Assembly: GCF_016859285.1 (NCBI RefSeq)
Contig: NC_053420.1
Coordinates: 23,208,545 to 23,272,544, forward strand
Direction: 5' to 3'
Source of the DNA: Xiphias gladius
Lineage: Eukaryota > Chordata > Actinopteri > Istiophoriformes > Xiphiidae
Length of the DNA stretch: 64,000 nt
Numbering within the stretch: position 1 is the first letter of the stretch; every line of letters begins with the position of its first letter. The position numbers and the translations under genes are program-made. This document shows positions 26,111 to 38,500 of the stretch, in pieces. Below the pieces are notes generated by a model, which saw nothing but the letters and a program-made list of their open reading frames with translations, had not been told where the DNA came from and ran no database searches.

Positions 26111-26251
26111 TGCAGTAAATTGATTAAATGTTCTTTGTCACATTTAACCACTGGTGGTATTGGAACATTTCAAACGATATCCAGCTTTACATATGGCAGG
26201 AAAACAGACAGCTGGCACTGCCCAATGTCCCTAGTGCACTTGTAATCCCTC

Positions 26252-27140
26252 CTGGGGCTGGGTAATGAACTTTGATACTTTTCATGGCACAGATGTAATT
26301 GCTTAGATCCTCTAAAAGAATCGAAAAATGCCTTGTCATCGGCACCACATTTTGATACCTGAGGATTAATCTCATCACCGTCAGTGAGCCAATAAGCGTG
26401 CGGGATGCTTGTACCAAGATCTAATCATGCTGGTGATTTGCAGTGTAACGTAACATTACACGAACATGTCACAGAGGGATGCAGGAAAAATGCTACGAGA
26501 TGCGGCTCACTTGTGTGTGTGTGTGTGTGTGTGTTGTTGTATTTTGAGAGGCTTTATTACAGTGTCCGTCACATAGTAGGTGTAAAAATGTCTAAGAGAT
26601 CAAAAGTGTGGCTCCATTTTAATCGGGCTTGATGCCAGTACCTTGCGATGCAATATATGCAAAAAGAACTTTGCTGCCAATAGCAGCAACACGACAAATT
26701 TGATGAAACATTTCAATGTGCATGGAATAACAGACTACAGCCCTTTTTCTCTCAGCATTCAAGTCCGCCGGATTCCCATTCATCCAAGAATACTGAGGAT
26801 GGCGCTATGACTGGGATTTTAGCAGGTGACGTATAGCAAACATAAAAATTCGGCCAACTTTTAAATGGTTGTTTACTAAATTTAAAGTTTATTTCATAGG
26901 TGCGGTGACTTAAAAACTGTTAAAAAACTTTGTTTTTTATGTTGTAAAAATGTTTTGAGTGGAAAAATGCTGCGAAGCTGAATAGTAAAACTAAAAACTT
27001 TTACAGTAATGTGTAATGTAATTTTCTTTTTGTTAAAATGGATTTTATAAAACTCGTATCGAAAAAGTGTCACTCGGGAAGCAGTATCGCAGTCAAGGTT
27101 TTGGTACTGGTATGAAACATTTTTAACGATACTGAGCCCT
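26252..27140 (+). mobile_element. Degenerate hAT-like DNA transposon
   Basis: Left end CTGGGGCTGGGTAATG and right end, reverse complemented, AGGGCTCAGTATCGTTAA resemble the short terminal repeats of fish hAT elements. The 8-bp flanks aatccctc and aatctttc match 6 of 8, consistent with an aged hAT target duplication. Inside lies a BED zinc-finger coding remnant. About 890 bp, so most of the transposase is absent. The terminal repeats are weak; the coding remnant is the stronger evidence. Confidence 0.6.
26588..26810 (+). pseudogene. BED-type zinc finger remnant of a hAT transposase
   Basis: ATG at 26,588 opens MSKRSKVWLHFNRA, then a stop at 26,630-26,632. Moving one base restores DASTLRCNICKKNFAAN and NTTNLMKHFNVHGI. 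The pattern W-x-H-F, CxxC and HxxxxH is a BED finger as found at the N-terminus of hAT transposases and ZBED proteins. The one-base frameshift and missing catalytic domain make it a pseudogene. Confidence 0.75.
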
Positions 27141-29859
27141 AATCTTTCCTTTGCAACCCATTTAGGTTCTGTAAAAAAAAGTGAAGGTTCTCATATGTGA
27201 AGTGACCATCCTACTGCACTTGTCCCTTCCTCGTCCTCTGAAAGATAAGAAGCTCATCCAAGATGAAGAGAAAATCATCTGATGCTTAACTTGACAACCG
27301 TGTCATGATCCTGCTTCTATGTCCATTTTCATGCGGTGCATTGAAAGACTACTGAGGCATGTTGACACGTTCTTTGGACATTTTGTCACAGCAGGGCAAG
27401 AAAAGTCTTGCCGGCTTGAAGGCCAATGCCAATGGCAAATATAAATATTTATAACTAAGGCTCTCAACTGGTTTTGAATCCGAACTAAGTTTGACCTCAA
27501 CTGTGAAGGCATTGTTTAAAAAAAGCACATCAAAGTTTTTCTGTAGGAGGAAAAACTGACTAAAATACAATAACACAACATGATTCAATGTGTCATTTTG
27601 CTCATGATTTCTGCTTTTCCGTTGACACAAAGAGAAAGTATGGGTTTTAAGCACACAAAACAGTGAATGGTGGCCACAGTAACATAACTGTCTCCATTTC
27701 CAAGACTTACTGTATAACAATCAAAGAACTGATGTACCTCTAGCTGTGGTATACAGGTGCAGCCTAGTGTAATCCTTTTAATACACTGACTTCTGCTAAA
27801 CCCACCTGCCCTCTATCCATAACTCCAACATTTTAGTACAATTTCCCACCTTACAGCAACAGGAAAACAGTACCCCGCTCAAATAAACTCTAATGAAGGA
27901 ATAAGGAGGTGGCAACCATACTTTCACTGACTTGAATCACACGTGAGTTTATAAGATTAAAAGAAACTTTCCACGCATCTAAAATACTTCTTAAATACAA
28001 AATCACACCTAGTCTTTGAAGTCCACTGAAAAGAAACAAACTTTTACCCATACCCATCAGAGTCATGGTGAACCAGAAACATCAATCATCCCAAATCAGG
28101 AGGATGTAAAACTAAGGTTTACTCAGTAATTTGAAGGGACTACATAATTACTACTCCATATCTAGGGAGGGACAAAACTGGATGATTTCTGGTGAAGTCT
28201 TCCCCATCAGGCAAGGTATTCGATTTATGAGTTATTATTCATCACATTGATTCATTTCCTGTATTGCGAGATAAATGTAATTAAGGCTGAATGACATATC
28301 ACATGTAGCTGCAATCAGGCTCCATAATGCTTCATAATCCTCTAAATGTAGCTGTGTTTATCCTGTCAGGGGCTGAATTGCAGAGCTCTTCCACAGCAAA
28401 GCATGGTGGAACAGGTGGAAACAAAAATATACCTCCTACCCCACCCAGAACGGCCAACTCATAATATTGTGTCAGCACCCTGAAATTGCGAAATTTCACA
28501 GCATGGAGTTAATTTCAAAGATCCACCCATCGAAACTTCACGCAAAGTTCCCACAGGGCAATTTCAAGCTATGCTTTATTCTTATTTTTGGAAACTAGGC
28601 CAATCATGAAAAGTGCGGTGTGAGGATCACTCGAACACTTCTGCTAAAACCCTTTCAGGTTACCAAGACAGAAATAACTACTTTTTCTTAAAATAGGTTG
28701 GAGAAGATATGGACAGAGCAAGCATGATGATAACAGCTCTGCCTTTCTCTGTCATATTGCCAAAGCACACGTTTTTTTCCCCCGTCCACGCTTTCATGAG
28801 ATGGGGCTGCTTGACAACCAGAGATGGTTCAACAGAGGTGGACGTATTCAGGCCTGACAAACCGAGGTCAAGGTAGGCCTGTAGGTACGCTGTGAGGCAC
28901 CTCGAGAGTTGCAGCTTGAGTTTTGCACTTGAATGTTCCCAACGCGATGACCTCTGTGAGGTGGAAAGTGTGTTGTGGAAAGGCACCGAGACTAAGATAT
29001 GGTGACTGTGTGCTGCAGTTCAGCGACTCAGTCCAGACGTGATGAGTCAAGCTCCAGGCAGACATAGCAGAGGTTTTTTCAGATATGACAAGCAGGGCTC
29101 TGCCATGTCTCCTCCGCCTGGGTGATGCTTCTCTCTGCTCTGACTTTCCAGCATTTAATGTGACTTTTCCTGCAGCAGTGTTCTCGTAGTTGATGTTTGG
29201 CTCAAGCGAAGCAGCAGTTGTAGTCATTCATATTCATATTATTTTTAATATTGAATTCCCACTATTTCTGAGGACAAACAAGCCATTTAAGGGATGATCC
29301 ATGTTCTAATGAGCTGAGAAGTCATGACTCAAGAGTAAAAGCAAAGTAACACATCAAAAACCTCAACACCCACAAGACTGAAATGGTACGCTCGGTTACA
29401 CCCAACAGAAGGAGAGGAGAATATTAATCATTAGAAAAAAAAAAAAAAAAGGAAAAAAAAAAAACTTTGGGAGAGGTTGTAAAGGCGAATGCACATTCAC
29501 GAGACTATGTCAGAGAGCAGAAGAAACACAAAGCAGCCGCTGTGATTTGACAGACCATACGTGTTAATGTAAGGGCGACCTAATTCCTGTTGTGGGTCGC
29601 ATGAAGCCCCCCCTGCTCCTCCACCCACTCACTCACCCACCCACCCAGCTCCCCACCCTCTCTGAACGTGTAATAACAAAGCGTTGATCAATAAAGTGTG
29701 CTTTCCAGTCAGGCAGGAGAGACCTGGACCCCCGTCTTTGTTCCACCGCCAGCGCAACCGCATCTGTGTTGGCACAAAAAAGCGAGTTACAAACTCTTGA
29801 CTTCTAAAATGTTGTCTCACTCGTCTCGAAGCCCCCTTTTTCTTGAGAGCCCCCTTCGC

Positions 29860-29897
<38 letters not shown>

Positions 29898-30459
29898 CCC
29901 TCCCTGCCTCCGAGCTACTTCTGAAATGTTCAAGCATTACAACAAGGAGGGCTACAACTACTGAACACAACCCCACTCCTCGCGTAAGCCTGGGCTTATC
30001 TCCGCTGTGAGACAGATAATCATGTAATGTAGCCTGGGAGACAAAGTGTTTGTTTGTGGGTGACACCGCGTTAGAGCGAGAGGAAACATGCTGCTACAGC
30101 GACATTGTAACAAGTGTGATTCGGGCTTTGCGCAACAAACACAAGGAAAACTCACCACAACTCCTGTAGCACCCATAGGAGACCCGAGGGATTGGAAAAA
30201 CAAAAAAACAAAAAAAAAACAACACAAAACGAAGCCAGGCAGGGATATATCCTCTCTTTCGCTTCCACGTTTTTCAACCCCGGTCCCCGTCTCCACACCC
30301 CAGGAACCGAGAGTGTGAGCGGGGTGGGGGGACCTGGGTGATAGCAGAGGAGGGAAGCACGGACTGGGACACAGTCAACACTTCGCAGTCAGTTTATCTG
30401 CTAATCCCAGGCAAGGAAGGGACCCCTCCCCTCGAAATCCTCACTTCGCCCGAACGTAC

Positions 30460-30620
30460 CGTCCCTCCAGAGGGCACTTTCTTGGGCTTCCTTAATATTA
30501 AATCCCACGGTTTATCTGCTGTATCCGGGCGCGTCGGCCGACTATTCTAGTCCGCCATGTTGTGTGTCTGTCTGCATAGGAAGAATGGGAAGCGAGCAGC
30601 AAATTCCCAGGCCAGGCCCC
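30460..30620 (-). promoter_or_regulatory. ptpra: Candidate ptpra promoter and first exon
   Basis: CpG-rich patch in an otherwise CpG-poor region (about 30,230-30,800). On the minus strand CAACATGGCGGA (30,562-30,551) resembles the YY1/TISU element often seen at TATA-less start sites, and GGGACG|GTACGT at 30,460/30,459 can serve as a donor. A first exon near 30,460-30,560 is therefore plausible. Another donor (GTG|GTGAGT near 30,155) is also possible. Linkage to ptpra is inferred from strand and position. Confidence 0.4.
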
Positions 30621-30654
30621 GTCTCTTCTACGCTCCGTTTCTGCGTAGCCCGCA

Positions 30655-30672
30655 GCGACACCTGCTGGCCGA
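30655..30672 (-). promoter_or_regulatory. CTCF-like motif
   Basis: On the minus strand TCGGCCAGCAGGTGTCGC matches the CTCF core with about one mismatch. It lies about 100 bp upstream of the candidate ptpra first exon, in reverse orientation relative to the motif at 13,217. Confidence 0.35.
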
Positions 30673-31079
30673 GCTGGTTATTACACGGTCCACATTGCCG
30701 CTGCCGCTGCGGAATTCAATGCTTCTCGCGTTGAGGTCCGGGGACCTCCAAAGGGTCCAACGAGGGCCCCGGATTCGCGGTAAGCACAGTTTTGAGGGAC
30801 CTGTGCTTGAATATTTTCCGTTTTACATTCCACTACATTTCAGAAGGAAATATTATATTTTTACGACAAAACATTTATTCAACGCCCTGTAGTTAGTTGT
30901 TACTTTTCAGATTTATAGTTTATTGAATATGATACATTACTGGGATTAAACCACTCAACAGTATAGAAGCAGCTACAATTAGATCAACCTACTACAACAA
31001 TAAGGCACTGCTTACATGTTAATGCATCATTAATTATGACAATAACTTAACAGTATAATGTCCCATTGTAAAGGGGCAT

Positions 31080-31212
31080 TCTGCACTGCATGAGTACTTT
31101 TACTTTTGGAAATTTTGAGTGCAGGACCTTTACTTTTAAAGGTGTATTTTAATATTGTGAATTTGTTACTTTTACTTACATAAATGATCTGAATACTTCT
31201 TCCACTACTGGA
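31080..31212 (-). repeat. 'Plotted-growth' repeat, copy 3 (inverted, partial)
   Basis: Contains 'gagtacttttacttttgg', 'caggacctttactttta', 'gttacttttacttaca' and 'gaatacttcttccactactg', the reverse complement of the family start seen at 690 and 25,597. Confidence 0.75.
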
Positions 31213-32017
31213 TAAAGGTATGTGAAGTTGCATCTTCTTGAAGGAGGTTTATGGCCCACAGTAACAATGTGTCCTATTCATATTAGAAAGATGTAGTTTA
31301 TTGTTAACAGAGCAAATCATTGTAGACCTCAACGGAAGAAATGAGCTTGAATCAAAAAAAAAGATATTTTGAGTAACAAGTTCAGGAAAGGCCTATTGCC
31401 TTAAAAATGAAAAGAAATAGTTCAGTCTGTTAGATGATAATTTAAATAGTGTCCTGTAATTAATTTCATACAGCATCAGAAGTTATCTTGTCAGTGGTAT
31501 TACTTTTTACTTTGTATTAAAAGTAATCAAATATTAAATCTTGCATCATCTGGAACAGTGTTGACGGGCAGGACTACATTACAGCTGAAACAGATCAGTT
31601 TATAAACTGAAAATTAACTGGTAACAATCCTAATAACTGATAATCAAAAAAGTAACAAACATAGAAAAAGTCTTATTAGCTTTAGAAAAAAATTACAATT
31701 TTTTTTAACCCTAAATTAATTTTTTTTTTTTTTTTGCAACCCTAGCCTATTTAGCACTGTGGTCTAGAGTAAAAGCTCAGCACAAGTTTCTTGTTATCTG
31801 CTTATTCTTTTTCATGCTCCTGGCGATCTGGAGCTGACTTGCACGTTTGGACACAGGGAGGGCCTTGGCTTAGATTTGAGTTCCACATGCTGCGAGGTGA
31901 TGCGTGCTGTCTGAGCCACCAGCAGTCCTGATAAACTTTTAATCACACTAAATACTGCATCATCTATTAACATTCACGCAAGGAATTCGCACACAAGATG
32001 TTGTATCTCATTCATTC

Positions 32018-32023
32018 TTTATT
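32018..32023 (-). terminator. Candidate distal idh3b poly(A) signal
   Basis: Minus-strand AATAAAG about 490 bp after the stop of the distal terminal exon, the first clear hexamer for that isoform. Confidence 0.45.
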
Positions 32024-32509
32024 ATTCATATCTCATATTAAATGAAGAAGCAAAGAAGCTAAGACTTGGAAGTTAATAAATAATATTAAATTGTACATAC
32101 ATCATGTTTTGACAGCATATTAATGTCCAGACATAAAACCATTAAGTAGAAATTACAGGACTTTGTCAGATAACAGAATGTGAATGGCTAGTGTGTACCA
32201 GTTTAACAGCATGCAAAAATGTTTTGTGCTGATTATAAGGCCTGGCATCTTCAATCCACTTTTTTTTTTTTTTTGGGCCTTAGATGTAATATTTAATGGT
32301 TATACTCAACGGCAAACCAGAGTTTGTGGATATTATAGCTCTGCTTTTCATTTGCATTTTACTGTGTTTTGAGTTGGAAAATGTGTGTAAGCTGCTGCTG
32401 GAATAAATCTTGCTGTTTGCGCACAATCCGTAAAGAGATCAGTTTGGAAGGAGGGAAATTAAAAAGCGTGCGTCCATCTCAGCAACTGACAGATTTGCAA
32501 ATACAATGC

Positions 32510-32587
32510 TTAGACCGCCAGGTTAGCAATGACAGCCCGGGTGAACTCGTCGCTTGTTGCATAACCCCCAAGGTCTCCCGTGCGCAC
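32510..32587 (-). CDS. idh3b: idh3b alternative distal terminal exon
   Basis: Encodes VRTGDLGGYATSDEFTRAVI then ANLAV and stop. Acceptor TTTGCAACAG precedes GTGCGC in the same phase (0) as the proximal terminal exon, so either can be joined to exon 35656-35596. It is a clear relative of the proximal exon (VRT-DLGGY-T---F--AV--NL). Using it gives a 382-aa protein. Human IDH3B is known to have two C-terminal isoforms arising in the same place, so I infer a conserved mutually exclusive choice rather than a dead duplicate. The frame is intact and the splice signal good. Confidence 0.85.
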   Translation of the reverse strand: MRTGDLGGYATSDEFTRAVIANLAV

Positions 32588-33135
32588 CTGTTGCAAACAT
32601 AAGGACAGTGTGTTACTATGTGCACAGCTGCAGCAGCACATGTCCGCATGCAGAATCATGGCCAGCGTGTTAGAGAGCCTTTTAAAACTGCACTCACAGA
32701 AAGCACAAAAATTGTGATGAGTGATATACATTCTTTTAGAAAGCATCAGTTTCATTTCCTACGTTATGTTCTCTTTTGCTCAGAAACTTTGTTTTGAATC
32801 TTAACAATCAGTGAACACAATGAAGTTGTAAAATATGCACCTAAGCTTGTCTCATTAATTATTATTCAACCAAAATTATTATTCAACCAAATTCAAAGCT
32901 GCTGACCATTAAGAGAAGGGACAACGTTATTTATTCAATACCAAATCACACTTGTGACCAGCTTTAATATAAGTATGAAATTTCCATATAAGATTTTTTG
33001 TCAAAATGAAACAATCTGATAAACATAAAAACACGACACTGTTTAGACTAGCCGTAGTAAGCATTCTCCATAATGGGCTTTAACATTTGGATTGTGCCAA
33101 AGGTCAAAACAAGAGTACAATTACTAATATATTGC

Positions 33136-33141
33136 TTTATT
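33136..33141 (-). terminator. Candidate proximal idh3b poly(A) signal
   Basis: Minus-strand AATAAAGCAAT about 1.2 kb after the proximal-isoform stop and upstream of the distal terminal exon. It could end the proximal isoform. Confidence 0.35.
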
Positions 33142-34317
33142 TTTTTTACTTTTTGTGGTTCACAACCACAAATAATGAATGCGGCACAGTTATATAAAAA
33201 GCATGATAGATGAAGTGGTGAGACAGAGCAGCGTTTTAATTTCTTACAGCGTCGGTGGCATGAACAGTTCTGTGGGAATGAGCAGCACCATATTAGGACA
33301 AAACTGGTTTATATTAGTACTCGGACATGGTGTTTAAATATAAAAATAATGAATATACCCATTTACTAATTTGTTGTCACAAAAACACTAAAAAAATAAA
33401 TTAACAGTGTACCAATTTATAAATCAAGCCTAGCGTATATTCTGGGCACTACACAGAAAATGAACAGCGGAGTAGTTTAATGGACACTGTCATCATCACA
33501 TAAGGAGGTTTTCTGTGGATATTAAAACAGCAGAATTATTGTAAAACCTCGTTTTGGTAGAACACCTGTAAATGATTTGACAAACAATGGAGCAAGACCT
33601 GAACATAATGTATATCTTGTGTCTAAATGTTTTTGTTGATTTTTGATTTGGCAGAGTTGTTCCAGGCTTTAGCTGTATTTACAGCACTGCTTACAGCACT
33701 GCTTTAGCTGAATCAGTTCTGAGTAATTGGGAAAGCAGAGAAAGGAAATTTTGAAGTCTGTTGGTGGTGAATTTTGAGGAAAGAGTACATTAGCTGATAT
33801 ATAAACTGTTGATTAAGACAGTGTGGTTGTTCCACAGTAAGTTTCTATACTAAATAATGTGTGATAGAGAGGTAGTTTATATGGTCATCATGGCTGAAAT
33901 ATGTAGATAATTGAGCAACAAGCAACAAGCACATGAAAATAGGTGGACAAAAAGGTCTTCAGGAATGACAAAAGATGATCTTAGCCAAGTAAAAACTGAA
34001 AAAGCAAAACAATGCAAAGTGAGGGGCATGACCTATGAGGAAAGAGTGGTGTCCATGGAGGGGGGCGAGCAGTAGGATGTATGTCCTTGAGAGGAGGCCT
34101 TGTGAGCTGCACATTTTTAGTAAAGTACAACACAAGGCAACACTGATTCCACTGGATCTTTTACCAAACCCAGATACACATCAGGATGTCAAAACTGTGT
34201 GACGCAACTGTCATTTGGCAGTGAGAGGGGAGATGGTGAGTCTTAACACGAGGCCACTTCATGTTAAGACAGTGTCCAGATTTAAGGAAATGTCAGTGAG
34301 GAGCGTGATGGAACATC

Positions 34318-34407
34318 TTAGTAAATAGGTCGATGACGCAGGTTTTCCACAACAGCATGCACAAAGTCACCAGTGGTAGAGTACCCGCCAAGGTCTCGAG
34401 TCCGTAC
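34318..34407 (-). other. idh3b: idh3b proximal terminal exon
   Basis: Encodes [20 protein letters not shown] then ENLRHRPIY and stop. It corresponds to the common mammalian C-terminus that begins VRTRDMGGYSTT. Acceptor CATATCCCAG, phase 0. Confidence 0.9.
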
Positions 34408-35504
34408 CTGGGATATGCACACAGATACACACAAACACACGTACAGAGGATAATGGGGTACAAGGGGAGGAGGGAGTTAAGGAGGGGGAAGGGGGAGAGG
34501 AAAGGCACTTCAGACAACATGCAGGCAAATTTTGGCTATCAATTGACAAGTATTCCATTGAATTGATCATTTCTCACATTCACACAGCTGTCTCAAAGGC
34601 AACGCCATCCCAACTGAACAAACAACTTTTGCCACCTCTTACAGAGGACCAATGGAGAGGGAGAAAAAAAAAAATAAGATGTCCTAAAGCTTCTGTTGCT
34701 GAAATGCAATAAATGTTAGATCTGAACTGGCCATGCAGTTTAGCAGCCATCTGAGGGACGAGGATTGACCCACTTCATGCTAGCGTTTGTGTCAGTGTAT
34801 GTTAGTGTGAACAGGGATCAGGTGCAAAAGGCAGTTAAAAAGGGGGAGTGGTAACAAATGCATTCAACTGGCACATTTAGAAGGAGGACAAAATCGAGCA
34901 AAGAAGAGAAATGCAAGAGAGGAGCTAAGACACACATATACAGTTCTAAAAGTAAGTAATCAAAGGCTCTCTAACACACTGAAGAGTAGTTTGCAGGTTG
35001 TTAGATGTAGGCATTTGTGGGTCAAGAACTGCTAATATTAAACTCAATGAGTTAGTGTCATTGCTGCTATCTGATTGGTTTATGTGACAGAGCTCTTTGG
35101 TTAGCTGTACAGGGCAGCACACTGAAACTCTCATTAATATTAAGCGTATGTTTCATTTTCTGAAGTGCCACCAGCATAATGACACTTGGCACATGGGAGA
35201 TTGCAGTTACTGACACAAAAACCAATGAGCGGCAGGTTAATTCGGACACACAAGATGACAGGGTCGGGGTGAGTCCTGTAGGCTTCACGTGTCCTCATTC
35301 TGCAGAATCACAAGTTGTTATTTAGCTCCCCTGATATTAGAAGATGTAGACACTCGGTCCCTTTTGTTGTTAGTGCTGTCTGACATGTTTATGTCATGGC
35401 AGGCGTCTCCACATTCACAGGCTCAATGCACCAGTGGGCATCGGTTGAAGTAAAAGAAGTAAAACACAATCTCTCACACACAATCTCACACACACACACA
35501 CAAT

Positions 35505-35583
<79 letters not shown>

Positions 35584-38500
35584 ACAAACACTTACCTTGC
35601 CCTGTTTGATGACTCTCTTGACAGCATCTGACACCATTTGGGAGTGATATTCCAGGCTGCAACACAATACAGTGACAATTAAGAGGTGAACAGAACTGTC
35701 TTGTGCACATGCCCATATTCAGACAAAGAGGCACTCGAAGCTGTTTTCTAAAGCTTGAGAAGTGGGGTAGTCTAGGACAGCAGATACAGGGGTATGGTAT
35801 AAAACGTCGTGAACTTGTTGCTACAAGGCCTAAGAAGTTGACTCACTTGAGGTGCCTGAGCATGTTAGAAGCACTGAGCAGCATGGCTGTGGGGTTGGCA
35901 ATATTCCTTCCTACAGCTTGCGCAAAGGGGTGGCGTGCACCCTGAAAGAGAAAAGATACAGGGCAGGGAAGAATGACGTGAGAATGACAGAACCAGAAAA
36001 GGGTTGAGTACTCAAAAAGAGGAAAACCAGAGAACGAGTGGATGCCTGAACTCTCAAACACATGTAAAACAAAACAGAACAGTGGAAAATGTCAGTGAAA
36101 ACTCACAGTCTCAAACACAGCATACTCTGCACTGTAGCTTTCCCCAGGAACAACTCCTGCTCCTCCAACCAGCCCTGCTGCCAGGTTATCAATAATGTTA
36201 CCGTACAGGTTTGGCATCACCAGCACGTCAAACTGATATGGGTTCTGGACCAGCTGCAGCAACGTAACATAGATAAAGACAAGTTTAAATATGAAACGGA
36301 AAAGTGAAATTGAGGCCTAATCAGCTGGATATATAGATATCTAGATATCTATATATTTATCTATATTTCTATATCTCTATATAGATATCTAGATATCTAT
36401 ATATTTATCTATATCTCTATATCTCTATATCTCCATCTATCTATCTCTATCTCTATAATATATATATAGATATCTATCTATCTCTATATATAATAGATAG
36501 ATATAGATATCTATCTATCTCTATCATCTATATCTATATCTATCTCTATCTATATATCTATATCTATCTCTATCATCTACATCTATCTCTATCATCTATA
36601 TCTATATCTATCTATATCTATCTATATCTCATTATGATCATTAGTGCTTCATACTGTTTTTTGTTTTAAATTTTTTAAATCAAGCACATCTAGAGAATTC
36701 TATCACATGAATAAAAATTTTGTATGCATATCAGGTATAAAATATAATATGCATTGTATTAAATCAAATTTATTAATTAAGTCAGGAGAATAGACAGTGG
36801 GTCTGTATGTACCTGCATGCAACAGTTATCAATGATTATGTTCTCATATTTGATTTTGGGGTACAGTTGTGCCACCTCCGCACAGCTCTGCAGAAACAGG
36901 CCATCACCTAATTTCCTGTAATGAAACAGGTGATGAGGACAAGTGTTGCTATGGCTGCAATGCAAATCACGACCCAAATTACGACAACTTGAAGAATTAA
37001 TAGAAGAATATGATTCCAAAATATATATTAGACAAAAAGCAAAAGGGGTGCTTTTCTGTTTCCTTACATGATGTTCGCTTTGTGAACAGCGGTGACCTTG
37101 TTTCGCCCCTTCTTGGTGGCGTAATCGAAGGCGAACTTGGCGATGCGCCGTGACTTCTCTCTGGTGATTATCTTCAAACACTCGATCACACCCTTCACAC
37201 TCTAGAGCAAGAAAAGGGTATATACATTTTAATATATTTTATTGGAGACTTGACTAACCCACAGTGCAAGAGAATGTCGATCTCATATCTGCCAGAACAT
37301 ATTCATTTAAATTATAATAAATGAAACTCGCTTTACCGTAACTGCTCATATTTCACACATGCTTTTATGAGTATCACTGCAAAGCGTCTGTTGAGGCTTT
37401 AAGCTCATTCAGGTGGCCAAAGAAGACAATGTGTTAATAGTCAAACTGCCATCAAACTAATAATAAACTGAGTCTACTGGACAGCTAAAGAATCATCATG
37501 AGTAGCAATGAACGTTTACTCCCCAATATAAGTGAGATACAGTTCAAAAGAAAGCCTGAATTAAAGACACACGCGCACACAAACACAATATACCATTTCA
37601 GCACCTCTGTCAGAGCAAGTCATCTTCTGTCCGTGTGTTCATGGAAAATCTCCCTCTTCAAAGAAAAATAACATTTCCTTTTCATGTGGTCTTAAAACCA
37701 CTGTTCATCCTGTGCCTGCAGCAAGCAGGAAGATTTTTGTTTACCTCGTGCTCCAATGAGCTGTACTCCCCCTCGGTCTGTTCGCGGATGATGACCAGGT
37801 CCAAGTTGTTGTGGCGAGTGTTGTAGCCCGGCAGGCTGTTCACGTGAACCACATTAGCAAACAGGTCCAGTTTACGCCTGGGGAATGGACAGGGAGGGTT
37901 ATGTAAGAAAAACAAAACAAAACGAAGACACACAAAATGTACAACTGACGTCCTTGTTTTACCTCAGTCTCATCTCATATGAAGCCAGTTCCCCTTTGAA
38001 CTCCATGGGTGTGTGAATCTTTCCTGGATAACCACACATGCCAGGAACATATACGTTAGGTGAGTTTCTTTAAAACCTAATCTACCTTGCTTTATTTCAG
38101 CCAATGTACTTTACTGCATCCTTTTAAATAACTCACACTGTGTTGGTATGAAACCGAGATCAACTATGAGAGGATGACACAAAAAAAAAAAAAAAAAAAA
38201 AAAAAAGCAAAGCTACCTTTAATGGCCACTTTGTTGTTCTTCATAGAAGTCAACACTTGCTCCAGTTTCTCCTCACTGGCCATGTTTTGTACCTCACTCA
38301 GGTGGAACTCCTCAAATTCTACCGGGACATCTCCTGCCTGGAGAGAGGAGATGAGGGGGGGTATATTATTTATTCGTACATGCTGTATTTCGTTTAACAT
38401 TTTCTAAGCTCTTTCTTGTTGTAGAATATTGCTTGTGTCCAAGTTTATTAAAACAAACTATACTTACTACTTGTGCTTCATTAACAGTGGAAGTACAATA

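Larger units (their letters stand above)
18436..30459 (-). other. Putative ptpra intron 1, about 12 kb
   Basis: No coding exon recognised on either strand. It holds a Tc1-like element (19,998-20,684), a pair of related dispersed repeats (22,610-22,925 and 25,260-25,600), a 'plotted-growth' repeat copy (25,597-26,110), a hAT-like element (26,252-27,140) and long stretches of unassigned sequence. Assignment as intron 1 depends on the promoter call near 30.5 kb. Confidence 0.4.

Noticed and set aside
29629-30066. 145-codon minus-strand frame with a poly-Phe run
   Set aside because: Created by a ~35-bp A tract at about 29,860-29,895; no domain, and the rest has biased composition from a GC-rich flank.
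32510-32587. Distal idh3b terminal exon as a dead duplicate
   Set aside because: The frame, stop, acceptor and phase are all intact, and its pattern parallels a known vertebrate isoform. Kept as functional until expression data say otherwise.
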